Assembly (NCBI GenBank): GCA_003339415.1
Contig: PDHQ01000007.1
Location: forward strand, 389,180 to 453,179
DNA: 64,000 bases
Direction of reading: 5' to 3'
Origin: Ophiocordyceps camponoti-saundersi (nom. inval.)
Taxonomy: Eukaryota > Ascomycota > Sordariomycetes > Hypocreales > Ophiocordycipitaceae
Both the position numbers and the translations under genes were made by a program. Shown one piece after another: positions 47,709 to 59,600 of the stretch (the first letter of the stretch is position 1; each line of letters opens with the position of its first letter). The notes below the pieces were generated by a model. That model saw only the letters and a list, made by a program, of their open reading frames with translations, was not told where the DNA came from and made no database searches.

Positions 47709-48990
47709 CTACCCGGCTTGTGCAAGTCCGCTACCGCGACTCCCCTCACCACCCCCTCTCGACGAATCCACGAGAACATCCCGGGCAACCAGCAAGAACT
47801 TGTTGACGTACTGCTCCACGATGGGCCTGTCGCCTTCCGTTGCCCACATGGATAACTTGATGGCGGTCTTGTACAAGCCTGGAGCTCTCGGGAACTCGGA
47901 AGTCGGCTGCATCTCGCACCGTGGCCGATCCCTGAATCTCGGAACAGCCTCGTGTTTTTTCAATAGGACCAAGTCAGCATGCCGGCCTGCCATGGGCCAC
48001 TCCAGTTTTCGGCCACTCTCAAGTGCTTCATGGACTTCCAAGGATGGGCCAAGGGGTGACAGTCCACTCTGCTGGACGCCATATAGGATCTCAGATGGAG
48101 AAAAGCCCAACGTTCGAACCACTCTGTGGTTGAGTTGTCTCATGACTTTGGGCAGGCAATCCGTCCATGATGACTCCGTGGGGCCAGCTCGGTTAAGAAG
48201 ATCCTGTTCGTGACCTTGACGAGACCCACGCTGCGATGAAATTGGGCGGTGCCACAACGTGCGTGATGCGTTGAGTCTTCAAGAAGGTGGCCACTTCCCG
48301 GCACGAGAAAGCAGACCCAGGGTCTGAATAGACAGCCAATGGTGTCACAGCCACAAAGTCTATCCAATTTAAGGCTTCCTTTATCCAGGATCCAGAATTT
48401 ATATCTCTTGACCTTCTTGGCCTGCCATTCTTTAACACGGGAGCTGAGGAGTCCCGGGTGGGATTTGATCTCTTCTAACTCGAGACTCGCACAGCTTCGA
48501 TTTGAATGGAATTCTGCTCGGCATCCGCGACACAGGCTATTTGTAAGGATAGGCTGATCCTCCCATTTGGTACCGGGGAACACCGTAAGATGCGAACGGA
48601 AACGCGACGATATTCGGAGACTGAACGAACGCCAATAATCATCTTTAACGCTATGTTCTTCCGAAATGCCCTTCCAAGGCCAATTGATGAGTTGGCGTGG
48701 ACCATCTTCTCACTCAGAACCGATCAAATCGCTGCTGCAAGTGATACATCGATGCCCAGTGAGTTTGTCCTCATGTCGTCCAAGTAAAACACGTCTTTTT
48801 CTTCCAAACTCGAAGAAGAGAAAGTACTCTTCGCCGCTGTTCGGTTTGAGGCGGTATCGGCGGCGCTCCTTCGCGAGTAGTGAGGATAAGGCATGCCCGC
48901 AGGCCAGCGAACGGCATGTTCAAGATAACCACCAGACAAAAGTTCACCTCCCTCATTTTCAGGCTCGGGGGCAATCTTCCAGCTCAATTA
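47709..48990 (-). mobile_element. Decayed LTR-retrotransposon pol (integrase) remnant
   Basis: Three overlapping minus-strand frames together read as retroviral-type integrase. Frame 48438-48193 has WIDFVAVTPLAVYSDPGSAF and FLKTQRITHVVAPP, the central D...DxGxxF...GI core. Frame 48583-48140 continues SVGLVKVTNRIFLTE. Frame 48257-47709 has WTDCLPKVMRQLNHRVV then LGFSPSEILYGVQ, the end of a Ty3/gypsy-like integrase core. The frame changes twice and stops intervene, so it is inactive. Upstream frames (48987-48475) may be RNase H/RT remnants but I see no certain motif. No LTRs could be paired by eye. Confidence 0.65.
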
Positions 48991-50226
48991 CTTCCCTGTC
49001 TTCCACAATATCATCCTCATCGTCAATAGGGATGGCCGACTGGACAGATGAGCCAGCCACTTCCGAGGCCCGCCAGTAGTTGCAATGGCGACCCTGTCCG
49101 GCCCAAACGCAGCTAGCACAGGCACCGTGCTGGTATCCAGCGAGCGAAACACAGCGTTGAAATGGGTGTGCTCCAGTCCTGGGGCGACTGCATTTTTGAC
49201 ACGGCGTCGCATTTGCCGACCCTCGACTTTCCTCCTGTCTCGAGTCCGTAGAGTCGCTGGAACCACTGGGCGATCCGTTGAGTTCCAAGTTTTGAACGCC
49301 TCGGCGAGGCCTAGACGATGTTTGTCTTGGTCCGGAGGTCGACCAGAAAAGATCTCATCATGTTTATGAAGCCAGTACTTCCATCCAACAGCAGAACATA
49401 TACACATGTCGGTACTTGGTAGTGGTCTCTGCGCAGTTGCAGCAGGACCGCACACACACACTGAGCCCTGTTCTAGGATAGCCACATGGGCGGCCACACG
49501 GACTCCGAGAACCTCCGGGTCAAGATATCGACACAGACGAATATGGGAGCAGAAGTTGTCGTAGCCATGAGCGAGGAACAAACTTGTGCCGGTGGAAATG
49601 ATGCTATTGAATAGCCGAATGAAGGCCTCCCTCATCCGTCAGGTAAATTTTTCCAATGTTCGTGAGCTTCCTTGAAGAAACCGAAAAGTTACCACGGCAG
49701 AATGGATCGGATAGTTAGCTCCCCGTTTCGAGCCTTTGAGAGAGCTCCGCGCACGACTGGACCGTATGTATTCTGCGAGGGTTTTTGCGGTGGCGTTCTT
49801 TCGACCAGCGAATCTTCTTCGTGAGCATTTGCCAGCCCTTCTAGAGTTTGGAGAACCACGTGTCGCATTCCGGGCTCGCGGATTGTCCATTGTGGAAGGC
49901 ATCCCGAAAGGGACGGCAACTGGCGCCACGGAGGATACTGTCACTCCCTTTCGAGCACCTCGATAGCAGCGTCGCGTCAGAGACTGTTTTCTTGGCCTGG
50001 CCCTCAGATGAGCTGTACATGTATGTAGGGCGGTGTTGTCGAATGGAGGAGACAAGGGGCCGCCACATTGCCCATGTTGTCGGAGCCACCGTCTGATGTC
50101 GGGTTCGGATGACGAAACGAGTCGTTCATGTCGATGTTGAGCAGCCAGCAATCGAGGCCTGTTCAGAGCATTGGACCAAGGTGAGGCGAAACCGAAATGC
50201 CGGTTCCAGATATTCTTTGTCTTCAC
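48959..50226 (-). pseudogene. Cys-rich unknown gene, frame-disrupted
   Basis: Frame 49288-48959 encodes TPCQKCSRPRTGAHPFQRC and HGACASCVWAGQGRHC, six regularly placed Cys, then an acidic tail (IDDEDDIVEDREVIELEDC). Frame 49635-48988 overlaps it and has KYWLHKHDEIFSGRPPDQDK and LGLAEAFKTW. The change of frame falls near an AAAA run at the FKTW segment, so a one-base indel (biological or sequencing) may join them. Further 5', 49919-49689 (RHVVLQTLEGLANAHEEDS) is another plausible piece. Zinc binding is possible; function unknown. Confidence 0.4.
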
Positions 50227-50740
50227 CAGGCCGGAGGCGATGGTATTATACGGAAGACTTCGTTTGCTCGGTTCCCCTTAGTCGCTGTACCCTCACAGCC
50301 GACCAACCTGGAGAACTTCCCGAAGGCGTTGCAGGTGTCTTTGTGCTTGCAATATTCGTGCTCCTTATTCCATTGTTGATTGTCGAGAGCCGAGATATGA
50401 GAATGCTCCTTTTTGATGACTGAGTATCGCCCAACATATTTCCTGGCTTCCTGGTGACGGCTCTCTCTGTCTTCCTGATCTCATCAAGATGCTCTTCTCC
50501 CGGTCAAAGATACCAATTTTTCAGACGCTGCGCAACATGAGAAGAGTACGTGTAGATGATGAAGGATCCCAAATTGAGGGAGTTTTGGAGCATCGTTCTC
50601 TATAGGTATGCCCCCCCAATGGTAACCCGAGGCTGCTGATCCGGGGCATTTGAGATTGATTAGACCCCCGAGATTCGTCGCCACTGTAACCCTGTTAGCT
50701 TCGGACCTCGACTTCGCTTCCATTCCTTCCTGCCGCCTAC

Positions 50741-51065
50741 CTCGATAGCTTCCAGGTCGTCGCCGAGCTTCATATCGTCCTTCGCGACCCGTACTGCTTC
50801 CACAACATCTTCGCTATTCACCTGCTGCCGTCAGCTCCGAACATCCGACTCCGAGCCAGGACTCTCTTCACTAACCGGTCAACACTTCTGTCACGCTTTC
50901 GTGCACTGCCAGCAATGCAGCTGGCCGAGCGTGCGCCTGTCCTTTCGTTAGCTCTCCGCCAAACCACCCGTTTGACAACGCCATGCTAAGCTGGGTACTC
51001 ACCCATCTCCCAGGATTCCGCGCTCGGCCAGCCGGGCCACGACTGTATTGACTCGTCCGTAAACT
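50741..51065 (-). pseudogene. Unknown family, copy E: Cys exon with two stops
   Basis: Exon 50941-50876 is exactly 66 nt. In phase 0 it has Cys at codons 10, 13 and 20 and Pro at 22 (HCWQC...QKC.P), as in copy A, but codons 17 and 21 are TGA. It follows an intron with a GTGAGT donor and CTAAC branch site. A GTTAGT..CAGCAG intron leads to exon 50821-50741 (27 codons, VNSEDVVEAVRVAK) and a GTAGGC donor. Both TGA could derive from CGA by C-to-T change, but this is inference. The other two frames of the 66-nt exon are also open, so homology rests on Cys spacing, exon length and intron positions. Confidence 0.4.
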
Positions 51066-51599
51066 TTCCATGTCTTCCCGTGATTGGCCTGGCGATCGCC
51101 GTTCCATTTCTCGCAACTCGAATCTCGTCTGGCTCAGACGACTTGCGTCAGACGTAACAAGGACGTCGTCATGATGATGAAAACAGCGATACCAGAACCC
51201 TAGTGAAAAAAATTACTGCCGTACAGTCCATTACTGCGGTACAAAGGTCGGAAGCCGGCAGCATGGCAAAGGGATGTTCGCTTGCCTCTCCACTGCTTGT
51301 TCAGGCATCTGTAACTTCCATTGTCAGCTTCGGTCGGACAGATTGATCAAGCCTGAGGCGATTATGGGCAATGTGAAGGAAAGAAGGCAGGAACACACCT
51401 TCGTTGGCGATGAGTTCAGAGCGAAGAAAGGATGGATGAAGGAGGTGAGAAAAGGGGGAATTGTTAATACCCCTATGAGAGCTAACAAACTCCCAACCAT
51501 TCGGAAACCACCGGATACGCTGTCGAGTTTGGCAACAGGTACTGAGTGTTGAAGAGCATCGAAGGGGAAAGCAACGACCTCTCTCGCCAGCCGTCCATC

Positions 51600-52129
51600 C
51601 TACTTCCGCTTTTGCATGTCCTCACGGCCAAGGCGTAAATGCTACTTTTCGTCAGTCTGTTGGTATCATTTTCCAAGATTGTTGTCGGACCTACCTCGAG
51701 CTTGGTAGCCTCAGCAAGAAGCCAGTGAGCTGCGACGAAGAGATGAAGCCAAGTCTGTAAGACCAACCACCTCACCGGGGCCAGACCCGTGTTCATGTGA
51801 AGTAGGCGGTGATGCGAAAAGGTCTTCGTTTGCTTCTTTGCCACCAGTATATCTTGCATTTGTGGATCGAGGCTCGCCGCCGTGGCTTCTTCCGTTTCGC
51901 CACTAGGATTTTGGGTCTCTAGTCCAGTGAGAAGTCGCATAATCGTGGGGGGAAGACGCGCTCCTGTTTGTTGGATGAACATTTGCAAGGTCTGGCCGAC
52001 TCTCGAAAGTTCTTGCCACAGTTGTGGCATCGCATGGTTGCGGAATTGAGCTTCAGAAGTACGAATCGTTCCCAAAAGTGCTCTTTGCGTGAGATTCCCA
52101 AGAGGTGACGTTTGATGAAGCACAACCAC
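51600..52129 (-). CDS. Unknown family, copy D: HLRLGR terminal exon
   Basis: The terminal exon 51641-51600 reads HLRLGREDMQKRK then TAG and matches copy A's last exon. The preceding exon ends at 51695 with FVAAHWLLAEATKLE, matching FVNSHWPLEEGTEEE of copy A, and is joined by a 53-bp intron (GTAGGT..AAGTAG, CTGAC branch). The frame is open upstream to 52129 (RIGQTLQ-like helix, ETEEATAAS), but no Cys exon is recognisable, so the 5' end may be lost or rearranged. Function unknown. Confidence 0.45.
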
Positions 52130-52430
52130 CGATTGAGTAGCTCTGAGGAGAGAAGAGCCCTCTCAGACCGGGAGAGGTAGAATGGAAGTATCGGCACTGG
52201 AAGTATCGGCCTAGGGTCGGGACCATGAATGAGTTGAAGATGATGTCGGCACCACTGGCTCCGGTTAGCAGGTAGAAACTCGGAAGCAATGTGACACATA
52301 CCGGAACATGGGCAGCGTTCAGGAAGACCAGAGTTCCTCGATATGTCGAAGCACATTGTAGTCGATGACGTCCTGTGGCATCGGCTCGTCCGGAAGTACC
52401 TAGACTGGAGCAGCGACTCGGGTTTCCGTT

Positions 52431-52761
52431 TCACCGGTCTGTCGATATAACGATCCAACGACGCTTCTGCATAGCGTCGCGGCCCAACCGAAGATGCTGC
52501 AGCTTGTGAGTATACTTGGTCCTTTTTTGGTCAACAGAAGTACATACCTACCTCATCTTTGATGTCTTCCTTAAGGGGCCAACACGACGTGATGAGTTCG
52601 GCCTAAGATCTCGCGGCCTTCACACCCTTCTCCGCGACCTAACCATCTGCTGTCAGCAAACATCATCACAAAGCAACATGTGGCGATGTACTCACCGGCG
52701 TGCATCTCTGAAGTTGCTCGAGACTCCATGTGAGCTGAATCTTCGTCGACAGTCCAGGGGG
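52431..52761 (-). pseudogene. Unknown family, copy C: internal TAG
   Basis: Exon 52638-52552 is 87 nt (29 codons) and aligns without gaps to copy A's 87-nt exon: VAEKGVKAARS-stop-AEL then SCWPLKEDIKDE. Codon 12 is TAG where copy A has TTG. The terminal exon 52496-52431 reads HLRLGRDAMQKRRW. The exon ending at 52696 (GTGAGT donor) keeps RCTP at the place of KCVP, but the other two Cys are not in register. The acceptor of the 87-nt exon is GGTTAG at 52639; an upstream CAG at 52647 would add a second stop. Nonfunctional as it stands. Confidence 0.5.
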
Positions 52762-53224
52762 TATCTCTAGCCAGGACCCTATCCCCGAAGTGTAAGCCGC
52801 CCGATCAAACGCGCGACACGTTGTTGGGATAGTATGCGTACATCCAGCCAGATGGAATCCGTCACAAGAAGTCTCGCGCTCGATGAGAAAATGTCGCGGG
52901 CCGCAAAGCTCTATCGAGAGAATATGGGTATTCCGGTCGTCGGTTTTCAATGCCCGCTCTGGTCCGTTGCAAACGTTAGAGGGCCCGAGCTTCGTCGTTC
53001 CAGAAGCCTTCCTGCAAACCAATTTGATGAATGGTGGAAAGCCGTGAAAGAAAACTTCAGACGCAGAGGTTGGCTGACGGGATTCGAAACCGGTCGAGTC
53101 CACGGGCGCGTCAGTATCACGATGAAAGAAGCAGAACCAGTATCCAAGGAGGAACTGGTACTCCTCGACACGGTTGTTTTAGCGATCTAGCACCTGGAAA
53201 GCCCTAGCTCGACGCTTCAAAGAT

Positions 53225-53880
53225 TTATGCTGCAATTCTTTTGTCAGCTTCTGCATCGCCAACCACGAGATTGGACAAGTACTTACCGGCATACACTTCG
53301 TGCCGACCTTGGCACAATCGTAACAAGCCTTGGCCCTTACCGAAGCTTGTTCCTAACAAGCACGAATCGGGCGGCTGGTTAATGAACTGACTTGTTCCAG
53401 GCTCTGCGGGACCTGCAATCTCTGGGACGCCGTCGCTGACTGATGAAAGGTCTGGTCGAGTATGCTCTTTTGAAGTTGTTTGGAAAATACCAAAGGAGTC
53501 TGCGGCACGTCGACCAGAGCTGAGACTGGTCCAAACTGTCTCGGATCTCCAAGAAACAGACCCCTTTTCGCGAACGTCCGTTTGCAAGCTGAGATGGCGC
53601 AACGCAACAAGAAGCACGATCGACGACCATCCGCATGATCTTGCGCTTTCCACTGGTAAATTCATCATGAAAGAACTTAGCGTAAAACTTGGGCGTGGTA
53701 AACTAAAATATACAATTAGGTTAATTATTAGGTAGGTAGGTAGGAAAGGGGGAGAGGTAGGACTCACTGCTTCACAGTCTAACTCGTTTACCTCGCAATA
53801 TGTGCATACCCGAGAACCTTTGCAACATTGGGATGGCCATAACTCAAGGCTATCTGCGAAGGAATAAGTGCACATAGTGC
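53225..53880 (-). pseudogene. Unknown family, copies B and F
   Basis: Two C-x2-C-x6-C exons. Exon 53352-53287 is 66 nt with ACYDCAKVGTKCMP, nearly identical to copy A including the TGTTAG acceptor before it and a GTAAGT donor after it. Its intron also holds GCAGAAGCTGACA, as in copy A. The next acceptor leads to HKSLKRRARAFQ and a stop instead of the 87-nt exon. Further 5', the frame at 53833-53768 (VCTYCEVNELDCEA) places Cys at codons 10, 13 and 20 before a phase-0 GTGAGT donor. Between them several frames are open and the model is unclear. Probably truncated. Confidence 0.45.
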
Positions 53881-54017
53881 ATGGCGTCCTGCGCGGCCTG
53901 GGCTGGTCTTTTTTTACCGCGCTTGTTTGTCGCGAGCCTAGCTAGTCATTAGCTGCGGCACGAGACTTAAGTGCCATATTGCGAGCCCAGCTAGGCTTAC
54001 CTCCGCGGGTAGGAGCG

Positions 54018-55123
54018 TTAGCCGACCTGCGCGGCTTGGGCTCGTCTAACTGGCAGCGCAGTACAGCCAGAATCTGACGATCGGACGACTTTTCTTCCTA
54101 GGCATTTCCGCAAAGCGTAGACCTCATTGCTTTCGTCGACGTCGCTCAGGCCCCAGGCGGCAGATATGCGCCACGATATCTTCTCTGTGGCCGGCTTTGG
54201 CCACATTGATCTTGCCACCAACTATGTCATCCAGTCTCTCTGTCGAAATTTCCCTGCCAGAGCGTTTCCAGACAACACGATAGTGTTCCCTCCCAGATGG
54301 TGGGGGACACGAACGACAAGTCTTGGAACTGAGAAGTGCTTGGATCATTGACTGCAGGTCGAAGACAAGGATATCCTCAACAAGCTTAGAGCGTGATGGT
54401 AGTAGTGTTCTGTCGAGTTGCAGTGTAAGTCTTATAAGCGGAAGGACGATGGCGGGTGGAGCTTGAAAGTCAGGGTGCCAATTTGCACAACGAGGGACTT
54501 TAATGCGAAACGACACATTGTGCTCGTTCTTTGCCCCTTTTTTGGTGATGGCCCTCTGATGAGAGCCATTATACCCCCCCGGGCACAATGAGAACCCTCA
54601 CGCGCTGCGACAGAAACATCCTGAACACGAAAAATAAGGGGTTCAGCACGTAGCGGATGAAGCAACTAGCGAGACGGATAGTTGCGTCCTCAATAAGAGG
54701 GTCTGTCGGTTTCTCAACGTAACCTATGCTCTCATGAGTCTCATGAGTCTCATAAGAATCTACCGATGATGCCCGATGTCTCGAGTCTTGGGAACTCCCG
54801 AATGTAAGCTCGTTCGACGAAACAAAGTTTCGATATTCTCGAGGTTTGCTTGACACCCGTTTTGGCCTTTTCTGATGTGCTATGTCGGACGGGGCCGGCT
54901 GAGGAGAGTTGGCGGCAGCTCGCATAAACGAAGCCAGGGCTGCCCAAATATAGCCAAGACTATCTGGTTGATAGAGCTTCACAAGCTGAGGCTCCACCTG
55001 ATATTGGAGGGCGCTGATGCTTTTGGGGCCTTGGATAAGAGCCTTGGTGCAGGCGGGAATAGAACGGGTCATACTTGTCGACCACCGTTCAACTCTGTTT
55101 TGTCGGTCTCGCTTTTGTGCCAC
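54018..55123 (-). other. Unassigned minus-strand ORFs
   Basis: Frame 55123-54569 (185 residues, SLGYIWAALASFMRAAANSP, ETHETHESIGYVEKP) and frame 54588-54124 (LIRLTLQLDRTLLPSRSKLV, VFDLQSMIQALL) look protein-like and lie head to tail, so they may be exons of one gene or fragments of a decayed one. I recognise no family. No splice sites were fixed. Confidence 0.3.
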
Positions 55124-55270
55124 AAAATCAACTTTCCCCGTGAAAAAGACGTTGGCCGAGTCGTTGAGGTGAGTGTCGACAGTGAAGACCAGTGTATGAC
55201 CAGAAGTGAATCGTGGCAGGCTCTAGTACATTGACAGTATGCCATATAGGTAGGTAGGCAGCCGGCCCTG

Positions 55271-56671
55271 CTAGTGCTTCTGCTTCTGCTGCTGGGAGAC
55301 GATGCCAGTCTCGCCAAACACAATCCAAATTTCACCAGTCAAGAGGCGGAAGGCTTGGTGACTTGCAATCTCCGCGTTCCTGGCCAGTTGAAGAGGCAGC
55401 ATAAGTCCTTTGCCAGTGATCGTAGCCTGATGTTCTTCTTTCCTTGATGAAGTTTGTGACCCGCCGGACTGTTGAAACAGGATCCGATAGCTTGCGTCTT
55501 CCCATGAGCCAAGTATCCAGGATAAATCTGATGCGGGGCCATAGCTATGAGGCACTCGTAGCCGCCTGATTTTACCTCGTCAGTTGTTTCTGTTCGCATC
55601 TCCTTCTTCCCTGTCGACCTGGCCGCCAACTTACTGCGGGTAACAATAAACAGGAGTATCATGGAGTGGCTTTGGTGCAGGTGGTTCGTTCTGGCTTTGC
55701 GCGATTGTCTTCTTCCTCTTCCCTCGACAGTCGAAATGGACATTCGGATTGCTGGCAGACACAGGGTTAAGCGGTTCCTCTTTCCGTGGCACAGCGGCCA
55801 ATTTGAAATCTTTCCCTCACCGTTGGAGGATGGGCGACCGGGCAGCAGCATGGTCCGGCCATAGAAGATCAGTCCTTTTTCACTAAAGACCCAAGGGCAG
55901 TTTCCATGTCTGCATGCTGTCACCCAAGTAGCGATGCCCGAGAAAGACAGCCATGCCGTCCAGTTTCATGGAGAAGAGAGTTTCCTTCCGATGCGAAATG
56001 GCATAATCAGGCATTAAGATACCATTGAGTATGACGTTGGTTTGCCAGAGCTGCTCCACGATAGCGCCAGTTGATTGCGAGTCTTTCCAAAGCCAGCTTA
56101 GTTGCGTCCTCAAAAGAGTTTAAAGCTTCACGAAATTATTCCTCCTAGATCGAGAAATCGTGGCGCCGACACGCTGACGCTTGTCGTCCAGTCGCTCCGC
56201 TTGTCTCGTAGAAAGACCAACCAGGTCTTCAAAACTAGTTGCAGCATGAGCAAGTCTTTGGCATCGGTCGTCTTGCTCTACCCATTTAGAGCGGGTCATG
56301 GTGCCCCCAGCCTTCTAGTACTTCTGGAAGTCGATATCGAGCTCGATTTTTTTTTTGATATCGCGATGTTTCGCAAAAAGTTCGGCGTTATCGCGCCAGT
56401 AATCAGAATCCATGGACGGCCTCGGTCTGATGGCCTTCTTGAGCTCCTTTGCTTCCTTCTTCATGGTCTGTCGGCGTCTCTCAATTTGCTGACTCCCCTC
56501 AGGTTTTGTCTGGTCCTCAACTTCTTTCCCCTTCTGGCGCAAGCTGCTGGTTCTGTCTGGGATCACGGGAGCCGCGGTGGGTGGTCTTGTTCCAAAGCCT
56601 GAACCCACGAGTGTGAGGTGGGTTTTAAGAAGTTCTTGGTCCGCGCAAAATTGCATGGTGAGGGCCGTCAT
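55271..56671 (-). other. Unassigned minus-strand ORFs, possible decayed gene
   Basis: Frames at 56671-56315 (119 residues, Lys/Arg-rich helix RRRQTMKKEAKELKKA, ends IELDIDFQKY), 56113-55883 (PDYAISHRKETLFSMKLDG) and 55555-55271 (QLARNAEIASHQAF) follow each other on one strand. They could be pieces of one protein, but frame changes occur and no splice sites restore a single frame by eye. Function unknown. Confidence 0.25.
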
Positions 56672-59600
56672 CCCGGTAATTGGCCACGCGGGTGTACAGC
56701 GTCCTGCTGTTTATGCCAAGTAGTTGTGAAATAGTGAACTGAAGGCGCCTTAATTCATCAAGATGATTGTGCCAAGTCTTTCCCTCGTCATGGTAACGAT
56801 CTATCGGAGAAAAATTCCAACCCCAGGAGCGAACGAAAGAAATTCATTAGCGAAGGGGGAAAGTAGGCCCTGCTGATCGTTGTTGTTTTCGCCTTTAGAA
56901 CCCTTCGGTGTTCCTAATGATGAGAAATGAGGTTTCACGAGAGGAAATTCTTCGTCCCTGACATCGATCGTCTTCCGGAAGAACGCTAGTTGGGGACACT
57001 TTGCCGCGGTGTTGCTGTTGTCCCTGATTCGGTTATGGTATAGACTGTCCCGATCATTGTGCTAGAGAAACAATCCTGGTATAGGCATTGACTGCGCTGG
57101 AGCTGTTCGCTGGAGAGAGTGCTCTGATGCCTGAACATAATGTTCGAATCTGAGGAGTGTATTAAAGTAGCCAGGTGATGGGTGCGGATCTGGATGCCAA
57201 TGCACGCCCATGAAGTGATCTTTCTCCTGGCTTTATCATCTGTGCCCTGGAGCCTCCTCTCGATATGATCGGCTCTATACTTGCATGTCCAGCATGGGTC
57301 TGGAAATCTGCAATTCCTGCAACACCAAACATAGAAGGAAAGTCGTTAAGATTAAATGTCGAATCTTGTTGATCTGAGCCCAAGAGAGAATCCAGCATGG
57401 AGGGTTGGTTTGGTGGATCTTGTAGCATCCGCTGCTTTTCTTCATCGCCGCAGAGGCAGCAGGGTAATTATTTGGGACTTGGCACGCTCATGAGAGAAAC
57501 AATGCCGTCTGAGGCCAGCCTGTAGCTGCCGCTGGTGGTTTCTTCCCGAGTAATCTCCGACTCAGGGCCTTGTATGTGATGTGATTGATTTCCGCACATC
57601 GCGACGGTGAAAAGAGAGCCATTGCCGAGAAATTATTCCCTTTTGCCACCTGCAGCGTCGGGTTCCTGAGGAACATTGGCATAAATTTTAAGCATGTACT
57701 TCTCTCTGCCTGTTATGCATGGGGCTTCTGAAGGGTGGCAGTATGGCATGCTAAGACGCACGGCTTGAGATGTTGAAAGGGAAGACCCGTTTCCCGATTG
57801 AGATCATATGGTTGTCAGATGCGGGAAGATGGTAGTTCCATGCGGGAGCGGCACGACTGACGTAGAGTATCTCGTCGTCATACTGAACAGAGAATGATGA
57901 GTGGTGGTAAGGACGGTGAGAGGGATAAGGAAAAACAGACGGCTGCAAAGGAGAATAGCCATCCCCGTAGGTATGATAAACAGGATCAGCGATGGCATTG
58001 AATCCCCACGACCTCTTTGCTCATCTCAAAGAACGAGAAGGGCAGAAGCGAGCCGTATCATTTCAAAAGAAATGTGAAGAAGGCAAGGAAGAGAAGAACG
58101 CTATCGAAGACGAAGATCGACGGTCGAGAGAAAAGGTTTGAAAGTGGGTTGTGAGGCGAGGAAGAGAGAAGAGAGAAGAGAGGCAGAGTGGGAAGATGGG
58201 TGAAGAAGGGGAAAAAAGAAAGGAAAAGAAGGAAATTCCCCGTGCCCTGTAGTGTAAGGTAGCTGGGGCTGGCCGGCAGCTGGCAGCTGGCAAACATGAT
58301 TGTAGGGCACAGGCAGCCAACTGGCAAACGGAATCACAGGGGGGAACCACACAGGGTGGCCTTCCAGATCCCACTACCCGGCAAGCGAGTAACCGGCCGA
58401 AGTCGGAGGGAGATGATTCACACTCCTATTAACATCCCCTGCTCCAAGCGAGATTCGAATTGTGAAGCCCTGATCCAGCAACAATAGCGCATATGTTGTT
58501 GGATGTCTTTCATAGGTACGCTCCCATAAGGCTCCGGCGCTCTGTAAGATGCGAGGAAGATAAACGCAGCACCATCATCTGTGCATATGCGAGGTCGACT
58601 GATGGACCGCCTTGAAGTGTTTCGACGATAATCTTGACCGTGCCATTTCCCATTTTTGCCTCGATTCCTTTTCCACGGGAGGATATTAGTTTGGATCGGA
58701 TAGATAGATGGCTAATGCACAAGTTATGATGAAGTACATAGACGTACAGATGAAGCCGTAGCTGATATTGTTCACAGACCTGAAGATTTACCACCGATAC
58801 GGAATCCTGAGGCGACGTGTTGGCCTTGCTACGGTTGACCTGACTGGGTGGAGTGGAGGAACTCGATTGATGTTGTCCAGCGGATGCACAGGGTGTTATG
58901 GCAATGAAAGACGGCATTGCACACGATGTCGACGGCACATCTCGACGACGTAGACATGGCCGAGCAAAAGGCAGTGAGAATGATGTTGTTTCTCCCCTTT
59001 GCTCCCTGTGCTAGCTATAGCCTTCCTTTTAGCCTTATATCATACACAAGTTGATTCACGCTTTTGCTTCTCATCACGCCAGAGGCCGTTTATAATTGCC
59101 CGCGTCATGCGGCTATCACCATAGAGGACGTAGAGTGAGTGAGTGAGTGACTGATGGATCAAGAAGAAGTGCCTAGCTAGGGGAATGAGAAAAGGGGCAA
59201 AGATCGGGTCACGTGAGTCCCGGTCATGTGATGGTTCAACACTGTTGGCATCGCTCGTCACAAACATAGCCTTGATTCTAGTTGACAGTCGCCTCCCGAT
59301 TTTGCGTGATAGTCATGTATGCAGAGATTGCTAGAGGCCTTTTGTGCATTTCTCTCACCCATCCAAGACCTTCTATGTATACAGGTCAAGTCGCCTTCGG
59401 GCCCACGGAATCGCCTTTGGTGGGCTTGACAGTGAGCCTGTAAGTCAACCCCAAAGACTGGACACAGCCACTTGGAACAAAATGGCCCATTTTCCCATAT
59501 AGCATGAGTTGAAACACCATACGGGCTCGATGCAGTCTGTTTTTCTGAGCAGTATCGACTTACGACTCGCACTCCCATGGAACTGCATAACAGACACGTC

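Noticed and set aside
53085..53110. Possible tRNA B-box-like GGTTTCGAATCCC on the minus strand
   Set aside because: No matching A box, anticodon arm or acceptor stem could be folded around it by eye. No other tRNA or rRNA gene was found.
52834..53190. 118-residue plus-strand ORF (EWWKAVKENFRRRGW)
   Set aside because: Protein-like in places but overlaps an equally open minus-strand frame and has no recognised domain or start context; left unassigned.
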